Of a stretch of 60,315 nucleotides of DNA, positions 38,353-46,239 are shown in pieces. This stretch comes from an uncultured Bacteroidales bacterium. Its GTDB lineage: Bacteria; Bacteroidota; Bacteroidia; Bacteroidales; P3. The position numbers and the translations under genes are program-made. Location of the stretch: positions 1 to 60,315 of the forward strand of contig CAJOEN010000015.1 of assembly GCA_905233475.1 (NCBI GenBank), written 5' to 3'. The notes under the pieces were generated by a model. That model had not been told where the DNA came from. It did not search any database and saw nothing but the letters and a program-made list of their open reading frames with translations. The stretch's first letter is position 1, and every line of letters begins with the position of its first letter.

Positions 38353-38824
38353 TGTGATTTGATTTTAATGTTTTTTACTAAATGATTTAATTTAAATTGT
38401 TTTGATTTATACCCTATGATTGTGCCCGCTGTTATTAGTCAGCAGGCAAACTCAGGATAAAGCTTGCGGTTTTGAATGTTTGGTTTTGGAAAGGTATTCA
38501 AAGTATTTTTTTGTTGCGGTTTCATAGTATAGTTTTGTGTGGGTTTTCTTTAGTAAAACATAGGCAAAAAAATGGTTTTTATCGCATTTCAGCAGTGAGT
38601 TGGGGGGGGGGGTAACTCGCTGATATTCAATATTCTATATTGATATTTTGTCATAGAAATTTTAAGTTGTTACAAGGGCAAATATACAAATATTTTTTAA
38701 TATTTAAAATTTTTTTTCGAATATTCAAAAAAAACAAATGGATACCAAAGATACCTCATTTTTTGTGCAAAAGCGGCAATAAAACAACGGTTGTGGCGTT
38801 TATATATCACAAATATTCAACTTT
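38353..38824. promoter_or_regulatory. Divergent intergenic region with two minus-strand -7 boxes
   Basis: Minus-strand TATATTTG at 38679-38686 and TATCTTTG at 38746-38753 are candidate starts for the exported-protein operon, giving leaders of about 320 or 390 nt that include the G11 tract. No TAnnTTTG was found on the plus strand for the gene at 38825. The rest is AT-rich without further readable features. Confidence 0.4.
38592..38623. repeat. G11 homopolymer in a hairpin
   Basis: Eleven G at 38602-38612 are flanked by CAGTGAGTT (38593-38601) and AACTCGCTG (38614-38622), which pair with one mismatch. It lies in the intergenic region between two divergent transcription units, within the probable leader of the minus-strand operon. 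Poly-G tracts like this are prone to slippage. Confidence 0.75.
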
Positions 38825-39748
38825 ATGAAAATCAGATTATTCATCCTTGCAATTATCGCTTTTTTGCCTTTTGCGGTTTTTTCGCAGGATTCTTTCATCG
38901 GGAAGGTAAAAAAATTCGTTTATAAAAATTATCATATTGACAGCATTTGCAAACCGCAATGTGATAGCGATACGATTTGTGTTTATTACAAAGGGGAAGA
39001 AAATGCGATTTTTTATTTTGTTGAATCGAAATGTGCGGGTAGCCTTAGGAAAGAGGGGTTTGTAAAACATGCTGATGGAAAAACAGTTAATCATGGAGTT
39101 GAAATTTACGACTCTTTGTACGGCGCTATGAGGCTGATTTGCATAAAGGAGTTCACCCCGGAAGGACGTTTGGATACGATAAATGTGTTTAAATATCGTT
39201 ACGACACGGTAGAAAACAAACTTTACTCTTATGTTTACGAAGAAGGAAGGCTTTACGAATTTAGTGTTACCACATTTGACAATTTGGCTTTGCCTGTAAA
39301 GGAGGTGCTTTATAGGTTTGGAACATATGGTAATTTTGACGAAAACAGATTGTGCGGACATAATAAATCCGTTTTGGATAAAATTGTGTACAGCAAACAT
39401 TTTGTTTATGGTAATTCTTTACAATTACTGCAAGAGATTAAATATAGGTATTCTGCTGAGGGGATTTCAGAGAAAACAGTACAAACTTTTTCCGCTGATG
39501 GTAAATTGATTAAAAAACAGCAATTCGACCCCGACGACGAGCTTGTGAACGAGATAGTTATGAAATACGACAAGCACGGCAACCTAACCAAGAGGGTAAC
39601 AACTTTTTACAACCTCGACGAGGTGGAGAAACACACCGACGAGTATAAGTACAAGTACGACAAGCACGGCAATTGGGTGGAGAAGAAGTATTTTGCCAAC
39701 GGAAAACTTGTTGAGGCCGTTACCCGATTGTTTGAGTATTGTGAGTGA
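38825..39748 (+). CDS. Exported protein with YD-like repeats
   Basis: The 307-residue protein has a signal peptide (IRLFILAIIAFLPFAVFSQ). The C-terminal third carries short repeats of the pattern YDKHGNxxKR/EKK (MKYDKHGNLTKRVTTFYN and YKYDKHGNWVEKKYF), with a more diverged ADGKLIKKQQF before them. These resemble YD/RHS-type repeats or MORN-like beta-hairpins. No toxin domain follows, so it is not an RHS toxin. The N-terminal part has two Cys pairs (CKPQCDSDTIC). It is a single gene ending 26 bp before the convergent tRNA cluster. Confidence 0.6.
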   Translation: MKIRLFILAIIAFLPFAVFSQDSFIGKVKKFVYKNYHIDSICKPQCDSDTICVYYKGEENAIFYFVESKCAGSLRKEGFVKHADGKTVNHGVEIYDSLYGAMRLICIKEFTPEGRLDTINVFKYRYDTVENKLYSYVYEEGRLYEFSVTTFDNLALPVKEVLYRFGTYGNFDENRLCGHNKSVLDKIVYSKHFVYGNSLQLLQEIKYRYSAEGISEKTVQTFSADGKLIKKQQFDPDDELVNEIVMKYDKHGNLTKRVTTFYNLDEVEKHTDEYKYKYDKHGNWVEKKYFANGKLVEAVTRLFEYCE

Positions 39749-39773
39749 GGAGTGAGTTTTTTTAGGCAAAAAG

Positions 39774-39847
39774 TGATCTTGCTGCGATTCGAACGCAGGA
39801 CCTACTGCTTAGAAGGCAGTTGCTCTATCCAGCTGAGCTACAAGACC
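39774..39847 (-). tRNA. tRNA-Arg (anticodon TCT)
   Basis: The minus-strand cloverleaf is complete: acceptor GGTCTTG/CAAGATC, D arm GCTCAGCTGGATAGAGC, anticodon stem CTGCC-loop-GCAG with TCT, and T arm CTGCG-TTCGAAT-CGCAG. CCA is not encoded. It is the last of three tRNAs sharing one promoter. Confidence 0.95.
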
Positions 39848-39874
39848 TTTGTTTGTGGAGATTTGCTTTTGAAG

Positions 39875-39949
39875 TCGGGATGGCAGGATTCGAACCTGCG
39901 ACCTCCTGCTCCCAAAGCAGGCGCGATAACCGGACTACGCTACATCCCG
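39875..39949 (-). tRNA. tRNA-Pro (anticodon TGG)
   Basis: The acceptor stem CGGGATG/CATCCCG, the anticodon stem CCTGC/GCAGG with loop TTTGGGA (anticodon TGG), and the T arm GCAGG-TTCGAAT-CCTGC are all visible. CCA is not encoded. It is the middle gene of the tRNA cluster. Confidence 0.95.
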
Positions 39950-39967
39950 TATCTCTTCCAGTTTTTG

Positions 39968-40055
39968 CGGAGAAGGGGGGATTCGAACCCCCGGTACCCT
40001 AATCGAGTACGACAGTTTAGCAAACTGTTGGTTTCAGCCACTCACCCACCTCTCC
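39968..40055 (-). tRNA. tRNA-Ser (anticodon GCT)
   Basis: This is a class II tRNA of 88 nt with a long variable arm (CGTACTCGATTAGGGTACC). The acceptor is GGAGAGG/CTTCTCC, the anticodon stem ACAGT/ACTGT with GCT, and the T arm GGGGG-TTCGAAT-CCCCC. It is the first gene of the cluster. Confidence 0.95.
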
Positions 40056-40097
40056 GTCTGTCAAATTCTGTCAAATTTCTATCAAAATTTCGGTTTG

Positions 40098-40129
40098 CAA
40101 AAGTACTATTTTTTTACGAAACTACCAAA
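40098..40129 (-). promoter_or_regulatory. Promoter of the Ser-Pro-Arg tRNA cluster
   Basis: On the minus strand TTTG (40126-40129), a 20-nt spacer and TACTTTTG (40098-40105) form a consensus promoter. The start would be near 40091, about 35 nt before tRNA-Ser. Confidence 0.65.
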
Positions 40130-40152
40130 TTTTTTTCTTTATTTGACTTTTT

Positions 40153-40899
40153 CTATTTCTTTGTTGCTTGATTTGCAACGCTTTGCATCTTGCGGGCTAT
40201 CTCGTCCGGGTCTCCCAAGAAGAAGTGTTTTTGCACCTTGTTTTGCTCGTCGAGCTCAAAAATGTAAGGCGTTGCAGTAGGAATATTGAACTCCAATATT
40301 TCATCGTTTGTCATGTTGCGAAGCTCTTTCACTATTCCGCGCAGGCTGTTGCCGTGAGCTACAATCATAACTTCGTTGTGGCTTTCCAAAGCCTTGAGAA
40401 TATTGCCTTTGTAGTAGGGCATAAGTCGTGCAATAGTGTCTTTCAACGATTCGGTTAAAGGTATCTCGCTGTCGCTGAGTTCGTTGTAGCGCGGGTCGCG
40501 ACGGGGGCTGCGCTCGTCGTCCATAGCCAAGGCGGGCGGTTGCACGTCGTAGGAGCGTCGCCATAGCTTCACTTGGTCGGCACCGTATTTCTCGGCGGTT
40601 TCGGTTTTGTTCAGTCCCTGAATGGCTCCGTAGCTTTTTTCGTTCAAACGCCAGCTTTTCTCAACGGGCAGGTAGTCCATATTCATTGCGTCCAGCACGT
40701 TGTTGAGGGTTTTTACGGCACGTTTTAGATAAGATGTAAAGCATATTTCGGGACGGTAGCCCTCTTTTTTCAGCAATTTGCCGGCTTCGTAGGCTTCCTT
40801 GCAGCCGTTTTCTGTCAAATCCACGTCAGTCCAGCCGGTGAACAGGTTCAGTTTGTTCCACTCGCTTTCGCCGTGGCGTATCAAAATAAGTTTTTTCAT
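40153..40899 (-). CDS. gpmA: 2,3-bisphosphoglycerate-dependent phosphoglycerate mutase
   Basis: The 248-residue glycolytic enzyme interconverts 3- and 2-phosphoglycerate. It has the phosphohistidine motif LIRHGESEWNKLNLFTGWTD, ERHYGxxxGLNK-type LNEKSYGAIQGLNKTETAEK, and the second active-site His in VAHGNSLRGIVKEL. The length is normal. Its start overlaps the lgt stop by 4 bp, so the two genes form one operon. It acts one step before enolase, which lies in the same window on the other strand. Confidence 0.97.
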   Translation of the reverse strand: MKKLILIRHGESEWNKLNLFTGWTDVDLTENGCKEAYEAGKLLKKEGYRPEICFTSYLKRAVKTLNNVLDAMNMDYLPVEKSWRLNEKSYGAIQGLNKTETAEKYGADQVKLWRRSYDVQPPALAMDDERSPRRDPRYNELSDSEIPLTESLKDTIARLMPYYKGNILKALESHNEVMIVAHGNSLRGIVKELRNMTNDEILEFNIPTATPYIFELDEQNKVQKHFFLGDPDEIARKMQSVANQATKK

Positions 40900-41798
40900 T
40901 GTTTGTTGGGTTTAGTTTTATTAGTGTTTTTGTTTGTGTCCGGTGTTGAAATATTTTCATCAAGTTTGTAGAAAACCTTGTCGGAGAATTTGTTTTTCAG
41001 CGAAAGCACGATAAACACTATTCCGGCAAGTATGAACGGTATGCTCAGCCATTGTCCCATGTTCAGCGTCATGCCCTGCTCGAAGTCCACTTGGTCTTGT
41101 TTTATAAACTCTATCAGGAAACGGATTCCGAACAGTGCTGTAAGGAAAATTCCGAACGTCATTCCGGGACGGATTTTGCCTTTTTTACGGACGTAGATTA
41201 AGAGCAGTATTGCAAAAATAATCAGGTACGACAGGGCTTCGTAGAGTTGTGTGGGGTGTTTGGGCACGGTTTCGTGGTTGCGTTCGTAGATGAATCCCCA
41301 AGGCAGTGTGGTTTCCACGCCGTAGATTTCAGAGTTCATCAGGTTGCCGCAACGCACAAAGGCTCCCACAAGGGGTATCACTATAACAAGGCGGTCGAGT
41401 ATCCACACGGGATTTATTTTGGTTTTGTGGCAGTACAGCCACATTCCTATTAGTATGCCTATGGCTCCGCCGTGGCTTGCAAGTCCTTGGTATCCGGTAA
41501 ATTCCCCTGTTTCGAGGTTTATTGGCAATACTATCTCAAGAATGTGGTCTTTGTAGTATCCCCATTCGTAGAACAGGCAGTGCCCGAAACGCAGTCCCAC
41601 AAGCAGTGCCACAAAGGTATAAACGGTGAATTTGTCCAAATAGCCGGGGTCTATTTTTTCGTGGCGGAACATACGTAGCAGTATGAAGTATGCCAGAACG
41701 AAACCTGTGGCGAACAGCAGCGAGTACCACCTAAGCCCGAACGAGCCTATGTGGAATATAACGGGGTCTGCCGACCAATGTATTACCAAATCTGTCAT
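40896..41798 (-). CDS. lgt: Prolipoprotein diacylglyceryl transferase
   Basis: The 300-residue inner-membrane enzyme adds diacylglycerol to the lipobox Cys of prolipoproteins. It has about seven helices and the conserved SHGGAIGILIGMW motif with its His, RCGNLMNSEIYG with essential Arg and Asn, and HPTQLYEALSYL. A polar C-terminal tail (DTNKNTNKTKPNKQ) follows the last helix. Substrates in this window would include the lipoproteins at 6586 and 51960. The start lies 21 bp downstream of rny, which may share the transcript. Confidence 0.97.
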   Translation of the reverse strand: MTDLVIHWSADPVIFHIGSFGLRWYSLLFATGFVLAYFILLRMFRHEKIDPGYLDKFTVYTFVALLVGLRFGHCLFYEWGYYKDHILEIVLPINLETGEFTGYQGLASHGGAIGILIGMWLYCHKTKINPVWILDRLVIVIPLVGAFVRCGNLMNSEIYGVETTLPWGFIYERNHETVPKHPTQLYEALSYLIIFAILLLIYVRKKGKIRPGMTFGIFLTALFGIRFLIEFIKQDQVDFEQGMTLNMGQWLSIPFILAGIVFIVLSLKNKFSDKVFYKLDENISTPDTNKNTNKTKPNKQ

Positions 41799-41819
41799 CT
41801 CTAACGGAATGTTTATGTG

Positions 41820-43364
41820 TTACTTGGCGTAATTGATGGCGCGAGTTTCGCGAATAACGGTAACCTTGATTTGTCCCGGATAGGTCATCTCGTTCTGTAT
41901 CTGACGAGAGAGGTCGAGGGATAGCTGTGTGGCTTCGGCGTCGCTTACCTTGTCGGCACCGACGATAACGCGCAGTTCGCGGCCTGCCTGAATTGCGTAA
42001 GTCTTGACAACTCCCGGGTAGGTCATGGCCATCTCTTCGAGTTTGTTGAGGCGGTTGATGTAGGCTTCCACCACTTCGCGGCGAGCACCCGGACGAGCAC
42101 CCGAAATAGCGTCGCAAATCTGTACTATTGGTGCTATAAGGCTGGTCATCTCAACTTCGTCGTGGTGCGCTCCTATTGCGTTGCAAACCTCGGGACGTTC
42201 CTTGTATTTCTCGGCAAGTTTCATACCCAGCAGTGCGTGCGGCAGGTCGGGTTCGTTTTCGGGCACCTTGCCTATGTCGTGGAGCAGGCCGGCACGTTTG
42301 GCCAATTTTGGGTTCAAACCAAGTTCCGAAGCCATAGTTGCCGAAAGGTTGGCCACCTCGCGAGAGTGCTGCAGCAGGTTCTGACCGTAGGAGGAACGGT
42401 ATTTCATGCGTCCCACCATGCGCATTAGCTCGTGGTTCATGTTTACTATTCCGAGGTCGATACAGGTGCGTTTACCGGTTTCGATAATCTCCTGTTCAAT
42501 TTGTTTGCGTGTTTTGGACACCACTTCTTCTATACGTGCGGGGTGTATGCGTCCGTCGGTAACAAGTTTGTGCAGCGACAGGCGTGCTATCTCGCGGCGT
42601 ATGGGGTCGAAGCCCGAAAGTATGATGGCGTCGGGCGAGTCGTCGATGATGATTTCCACTCCGGTGAGGGATTCAAGGGCGCGTATGTTGCGGCCTTCGC
42701 GACCGATGATACGTCCTTTGACCTCCTCATTTTCAAGGTTGAACACCGACACGGTGTTTTCGATGGCGGTTTCGGTGGCGGTACGTTGGATAGACTGTAC
42801 TATGATTTTTTTTGCTTGTTCGTTGGCGGTAATCTTGGCCTCTTCCACAATGTCCATTATCATTCCCGAGGCTTCGGATTTTGCCTCGTCCTTTATCATC
42901 TCTATGAGGTTTTCCTTGGCTTCTTCGGCTGTCATAGAGGCTATGTGCTCCAGTTTCTTAACGCTTTCTTTGTAGATTTTTTCCACTTCGGCCTGCCGTT
43001 TGTTCAGCACTTCGATACGGTTGTTGAGGTTTTCGCTCACGCCTTTCAGTTCTATGCTTTTCTTTTGCAGTTCCTCAACCTTTTGTGCGAGGGCTTGTTC
43101 GCGTTGTTTCACTTTGTTTTCGTTGGCCGCTATTTTGGCGTTGCGTTCCGACACCTGCTTGTCGTATTCGCTTTTCATCTGCAGGTATTTTTCTTTGGCT
43201 TGCAGTATTTTGTCTTTTTTTATTACTTCGGCCTTGGCTTCGGCGTCTACGAGGATTTGTTTGCTTTTTGCGAGCAGTCTGTTGCTCAGGACTTTTCGTG
43301 TCAGGAAGATGCCTATTGCGCCTCCGGCGAGCAATCCTCCAACGATGCTAATTATTACTTCCAT
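41820..43364 (-). CDS. rny: Ribonuclease Y
   Basis: The 514-residue membrane-anchored endoribonuclease starts mRNA decay. The order is N-terminal transmembrane helix ([19 protein letters not shown]), long coiled coil (about 40-190), KH domain ([20 protein letters not shown]), then HD domain with metal ligands in [18 protein letters not shown] and [10 protein letters not shown] start at 43364, where the transmembrane helix begins; the longer frame to 43448 would run into the 6S RNA gene. Upstream are 6S RNA and zapA on the same strand. Confidence 0.96.
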   Translation of the reverse strand: MEVIISIVGGLLAGGAIGIFLTRKVLSNRLLAKSKQILVDAEAKAEVIKKDKILQAKEKYLQMKSEYDKQVSERNAKIAANENKVKQREQALAQKVEELQKKSIELKGVSENLNNRIEVLNKRQAEVEKIYKESVKKLEHIASMTAEEAKENLIEMIKDEAKSEASGMIMDIVEEAKITANEQAKKIIVQSIQRTATETAIENTVSVFNLENEEVKGRIIGREGRNIRALESLTGVEIIIDDSPDAIILSGFDPIRREIARLSLHKLVTDGRIHPARIEEVVSKTRKQIEQEIIETGKRTCIDLGIVNMNHELMRMVGRMKYRSSYGQNLLQHSREVANLSATMASELGLNPKLAKRAGLLHDIGKVPENEPDLPHALLGMKLAEKYKERPEVCNAIGAHHDEVEMTSLIAPIVQICDAISGARPGARREVVEAYINRLNKLEEMAMTYPGVVKTYAIQAGRELRVIVGADKVSDAEATQLSLDLSRQIQNEMTYPGQIKVTVIRETRAINYAK

Positions 43365-43423
43365 GTTATTTTGTTTGTTTTGCAGTTGGCACACCTTGCT
43401 TTTATTGGCAACTGGCGGTTGTG

Positions 43424-43660
43424 GAAAAAACTGTACCGAGCTTCGCAAGAGTTATGGTAAACTCTGGAAAATAGGATTTGAGTGTCGGGGGCTTCTGTTA
43501 TGACCGTTTTTCCTGTTTTGCAAGAAGAGCACGCCTGAATTCGGCGTGGTTCTCAAAACTTTATTTATCAGAAAAACAACATCCACTCCCATGAACTTAC
43601 TCGGCTTGTAAAAATAATTGATGAGTTTACAAACTGGGTCCACCCGGTACAGTGTTTCTG
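43424..43660 (-). ncRNA. ssrS: 6S RNA
   Basis: The minus strand folds into a rod closed by distant pairs: ACTGTACCG (43645-43653) with CGGTACAGT (43430-43438) and GTAAACTC with GAGTTTAC just inside. The tip is a strong hairpin CACGCC-GAATTC-AGGCGTG, with a large unpaired middle. Six U follow the closing stem. This long-hairpin-with-central-bubble shape and the place between zapA and rny fit 6S RNA, which binds the RNA polymerase holoenzyme as an open-promoter mimic. The pairing is seen; identity rests on shape and context. Exact ends are approximate. No own promoter was found. Confidence 0.7.
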
Positions 43661-43692
43661 CTCATCGTTATAAATGCCTCGGGATATGTATG

Positions 43693-43989
43693 TTATCGAG
43701 CTATCTTTTCTTCTTCCAACACGTTTTCTATTTCTTCGAGTTTGCTCATTAGTTTGGAGTTTACGTATCGGTTGTTTTCTTCAAGACGTATTATTTTTGT
43801 TGACATTTCCACGCTCATCATTGCCAGGATGTCTTGCATATCCTTGTATGCAAAATTTTTTTTGTATTCCCCGGCACGTTTGTTTATCGCTTTCACGGCT
43901 TTTCTGATGGTCTCTTCCTCTCTGGGACTCACTTTCATTTTGTATGGCCGGTCAAGTATTATTACCGTTATCGGAAATGCCTCATCCAT
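43693..43989 (-). CDS. zapA: Cell division protein ZapA
   Basis: The 98-residue FtsZ-binding protein has an N-terminal domain (ITVIILDRPYKMKVSPREEE, IRKAVKAINKRAGEYKKNF) and a C-terminal coiled coil (TKIIRLEENNRYVNSKLMSK, LEEIENVLEEEK). It cross-links FtsZ filaments at the division ring. It starts 2 bp after the stop of the upstream coiled-coil gene, so the two are coupled; 6S RNA lies 33 bp downstream. Confidence 0.9.
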   Translation of the reverse strand: MDEAFPITVIILDRPYKMKVSPREEETIRKAVKAINKRAGEYKKNFAYKDMQDILAMMSVEMSTKIIRLEENNRYVNSKLMSKLEEIENVLEEEKIAR

Positions 43990-43991
43990 AT

Positions 43992-44288
43992 TTATTTCTC
44001 GACTTTTGTCAATAACTCAATACTTTTGTCAATTTCCCGTATCAGGCGATTTATTTTAATTTTTATTTCCGTTGAATTACCTTTATCGCTTAGTGTGTTT
44101 CCTAAATTAAGTATTTTGTTTTGTTCTTCTAATTTTTTGATTATTAAATTGTTATTATATATTTGGTTTTCAAGTTCCTTGTTCCGCCGCTCGCTTTCCG
44201 AAAGTTTGTCTTCAAGTGCTTTTTTCGACTCTATCAGCTGTCTGATTTTGTAGTCTATACCTGATATTTTGGTTTCGAAATCGAGCAT
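43992..44288 (-). CDS. Small coiled-coil protein upstream of zapA
   Basis: The 98-residue protein is almost entirely coiled coil, from LDFETKISGIDYKIRQLIES through SESERRNKELENQIYNNNLI to the IKINRLIREIDKSIELL end. Small coiled-coil proteins often precede zapA in this phylum, so a role at the division ring like ZapB is plausible but unproven. Its promoter is at 44321-44328. Confidence 0.7.
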   Translation of the reverse strand: MLDFETKISGIDYKIRQLIESKKALEDKLSESERRNKELENQIYNNNLIIKKLEEQNKILNLGNTLSDKGNSTEIKIKINRLIREIDKSIELLTKVEK

Positions 44289-44320
44289 TGGTCTTTGTAG
44301 CGAAACTTTTTAAACGTTTG

Positions 44321-44351
44321 CAAAGATACTATTTTTTTTGCGTTTTAGCAA
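44321..44351 (-). promoter_or_regulatory. Promoter of the zapA operon
   Basis: On the minus strand TTG at 44349-44351, a 20-nt spacer and TATCTTTG at 44321-44328 followed by CAAACG. The start would be near 44314, about 25 nt before the coiled-coil gene. It may also drive 6S RNA and rny. Confidence 0.65.
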
Positions 44352-44432
44352 TTTTATTTTTGTTTTTTATCAACCCTGCAAAGTTACAATTTGGATACAA
44401 TGTTGAAATATAATGTTTTGTGGATAACTTAT

Positions 44433-45644
44433 TTATTTTAATTTAAGATTGTGTCCCATGCGTTCCTGCTTGGTTTTTAGATATTTTTCGTTGTATTTGT
44501 TGGGTGTTATTATAATTGGCAGAGTTTCAACTATTTCTAGGCCGTAGCCTTCCAGTCCGTTTCTTTTTACGGGGTTGTTGGTCATAAGGCGCATTTTTGT
44601 AACGTTTTGGTCGCGAAGTATTTGTGCGCCAATGCCGTAGTCGCGTTCGTCGGCTTTGAAACCGAGTTGCAGGTTGGCGTCCACGGTGTCGTAGCCCTGT
44701 TCCTGCAGGTGGTATGCCCTGAGTTTGTTGATTAGTCCTATTCCGCGCCCTTCCTGACTCATATATATTACCATTCCTCGCCCTTCTTTTTCTATCTGTT
44801 GCATGGCGTAATGGAGCTGTGCACCGCAGTCGCATTTGCACGAGCCGAAGATGTCGCCTGTGGCACACGACGAATGTACGCGCACTAAAACGGGTTCGTC
44901 TTTCTCCCAGCTGCCTTTTTTCAGCACAAGGTGCGTGGCGTTGTTGTTGAGCTGTGTGTAGGCTATCAGTTTGAAATCGCCCCATTCGGTGGGCAGAAAA
45001 ACTTCCTCTTCTTTGCGTATCAGAGTTTCGTTGGCTACGCGGTAGGCTATTAGGTCTTTTATTGTTATTATTTTAAGGTCGAATTTCTTGGCCACCTCCA
45101 TCAGTTGCGGCAGACGTGCCATTGTGCCGTCGTCGTTGATTATCTCGATAAGTGCTCCGCAGGGGTTTAGTCCAGCCAGACGTGCAAGGTCCACTGCCGC
45201 TTCGGTGTGTCCGGCGCGCACCAGCACGCCGCCGTTGCGGGCACGCAGGGGGTTGATATGTCCGGGACGGCCAAGGTCGGTGGGACGGGTGTTGCTGTCG
45301 GCAAGGGCGCGGATTGTCATGGCGCGGTCGTGCATGGAAACGCCTGTGGTGCAGCCGTTTCCGAGTAAGTCCACGGTAACGGTGAAAGGAGTCCCCAATA
45401 GTGAGGTGTTGTCGGTAACCTGCATGTCAAGGTCGAGTTCCTTGCAACGCTGTTCGGTAACGGGGGCGCACAGCACTCCACGACCGTTCTTGAGCATGAA
45501 ATTTACTTTTTCGGGGGTTATCTTTTCTGCGGCAATGATGAAATCGCCCTCGTTTTCGCGGTCTTCGTCATCAACCACAATTACGAATTTTCCGGCTTTG
45601 AAGTCCTCAATGGCTTCGGGTATGGTGTTTAATTTAATGTCCAT
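44433..45644 (-). CDS. ribBA: Bifunctional DHBP synthase / GTP cyclohydrolase II
   Basis: The 403-residue fusion enzyme supplies both precursors of riboflavin. The N-terminal RibB half (1-200) has [36 protein letters not shown] and [19 protein letters not shown]. The C-terminal RibA half has the zinc site [17 protein letters not shown], then [20 protein letters not shown] and [20 protein letters not shown]. All catalytic residues look intact. It is a single gene with a minus-strand promoter at 45686-45693 and no FMN riboswitch in the short leader. Confidence 0.97.
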   Translation of the reverse strand: MDIKLNTIPEAIEDFKAGKFVIVVDDEDRENEGDFIIAAEKITPEKVNFMLKNGRGVLCAPVTEQRCKELDLDMQVTDNTSLLGTPFTVTVDLLGNGCTTGVSMHDRAMTIRALADSNTRPTDLGRPGHINPLRARNGGVLVRAGHTEAAVDLARLAGLNPCGALIEIINDDGTMARLPQLMEVAKKFDLKIITIKDLIAYRVANETLIRKEEEVFLPTEWGDFKLIAYTQLNNNATHLVLKKGSWEKDEPVLVRVHSSCATGDIFGSCKCDCGAQLHYAMQQIEKEGRGMVIYMSQEGRGIGLINKLRAYHLQEQGYDTVDANLQLGFKADERDYGIGAQILRDQNVTKMRLMTNNPVKRNGLEGYGLEIVETLPIIITPNKYNEKYLKTKQERMGHNLKLK

Positions 45645-45685
45645 CAGTGTATTATAGATAATAGATACATATTGTATTGATTTTG

Positions 45686-45693
45686 CAAATGTA
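45686..45693 (-). promoter_or_regulatory. -7 promoter box for ribBA
   Basis: The minus strand reads TACATTTG followed by CAAAATC. The start would be near 45679, about 35 nt before ribBA. Confidence 0.55.
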
Positions 45694-45878
45694 CGAAAAA
45701 AAGTTGAGCCACAGTACTTTTTTTGCCGCTCTTGTTTTTTGATGGATGAAAAAGTTCAAATGGATATTTTTGTTTGCCTTGGCAATTTTGAGATGGGAGA
45801 ACCTTTCTCAAGTCCTTGATTTTTATTATATTTACGTGAACCTTATCAAAAAAGTGCATTAGTGTCAGAAAAAATGTG

Positions 45879-45886
45879 TAAATTTG
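45879..45886 (+). promoter_or_regulatory. -7 promoter box for the structured RNA
   Basis: TAAATTTG followed by CACTGTC matches TAnnTTTG. The predicted start near 45893 coincides with the 5' end of the structured RNA. The -33 element is weak. Confidence 0.55.
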
Positions 45887-45892
45887 CACTGT

Positions 45893-46160
45893 CAACCATC
45901 CGAGCCCTTTGACGGGTATGTGGGTGGGGGACAGGACATAATAAGAAAGACGCTGAAACGGCGTTTTATCTGTGCAATCGAATCTGGAAACTTTAAATCT
46001 ACCGCACAGTAAAACAAAGTCAGTGCCTATTGGTGTGATATGCATAAATTCTATGTTTACTCACAGCGTGGGCTCGGCATTGTTTATCCTCGGGAAATGG
46101 CATACCAGAGCCTCGATTGCGGGATAAACAATGAAGTTTGGATACCCGCGTTTCTTTTTT
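45893..46160 (+). ncRNA. Structured noncoding RNA, possibly Bacteroidales-1 RNA
   Basis: The element runs from a Bacteroidetes promoter to a U-rich tail (TTTCTTTTTT). Its ends pair: CGGGTAT (45913-45919) with ATACCCG (46142-46148). Inside are GACGCTGAAACGGCGTT, CTGTGC with GCACAG, and GTTTATCC with GGATAAAC enclosing a branched section. No reading frame across it looks coding. A promoter-to-terminator RNA of about 270 nt fits what is known of the Bacteroidales-1 RNA motif, but I cannot confirm membership. Other stable RNAs (tmRNA, RNase P, SRP) do not match. It lies 80 bp upstream of the CHAT gene. Confidence 0.5.
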
Positions 46161-46239
46161 ATATGCCTTTAGAAATTTTATTCAATACAAATAAACAACT
46201 GCCTCTCGGGTATCGGGCAAAAATAAAACCAATGAACCG

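Noticed and set aside
38825..39748. RHS-type toxin
   Set aside because: Only two or three short YD-like repeats are present, and there is no RHS core or variable toxin tail.
43365..43448. Longer rny start with 28 extra residues
   Set aside because: It extends into the 6S RNA gene and puts a polar stretch before the transmembrane helix.
45644..46045. 133-residue minus-strand frame over the ribBA leader and structured RNA
   Set aside because: It contains the ribBA promoter and paired RNA stems, and its composition is not protein-like.
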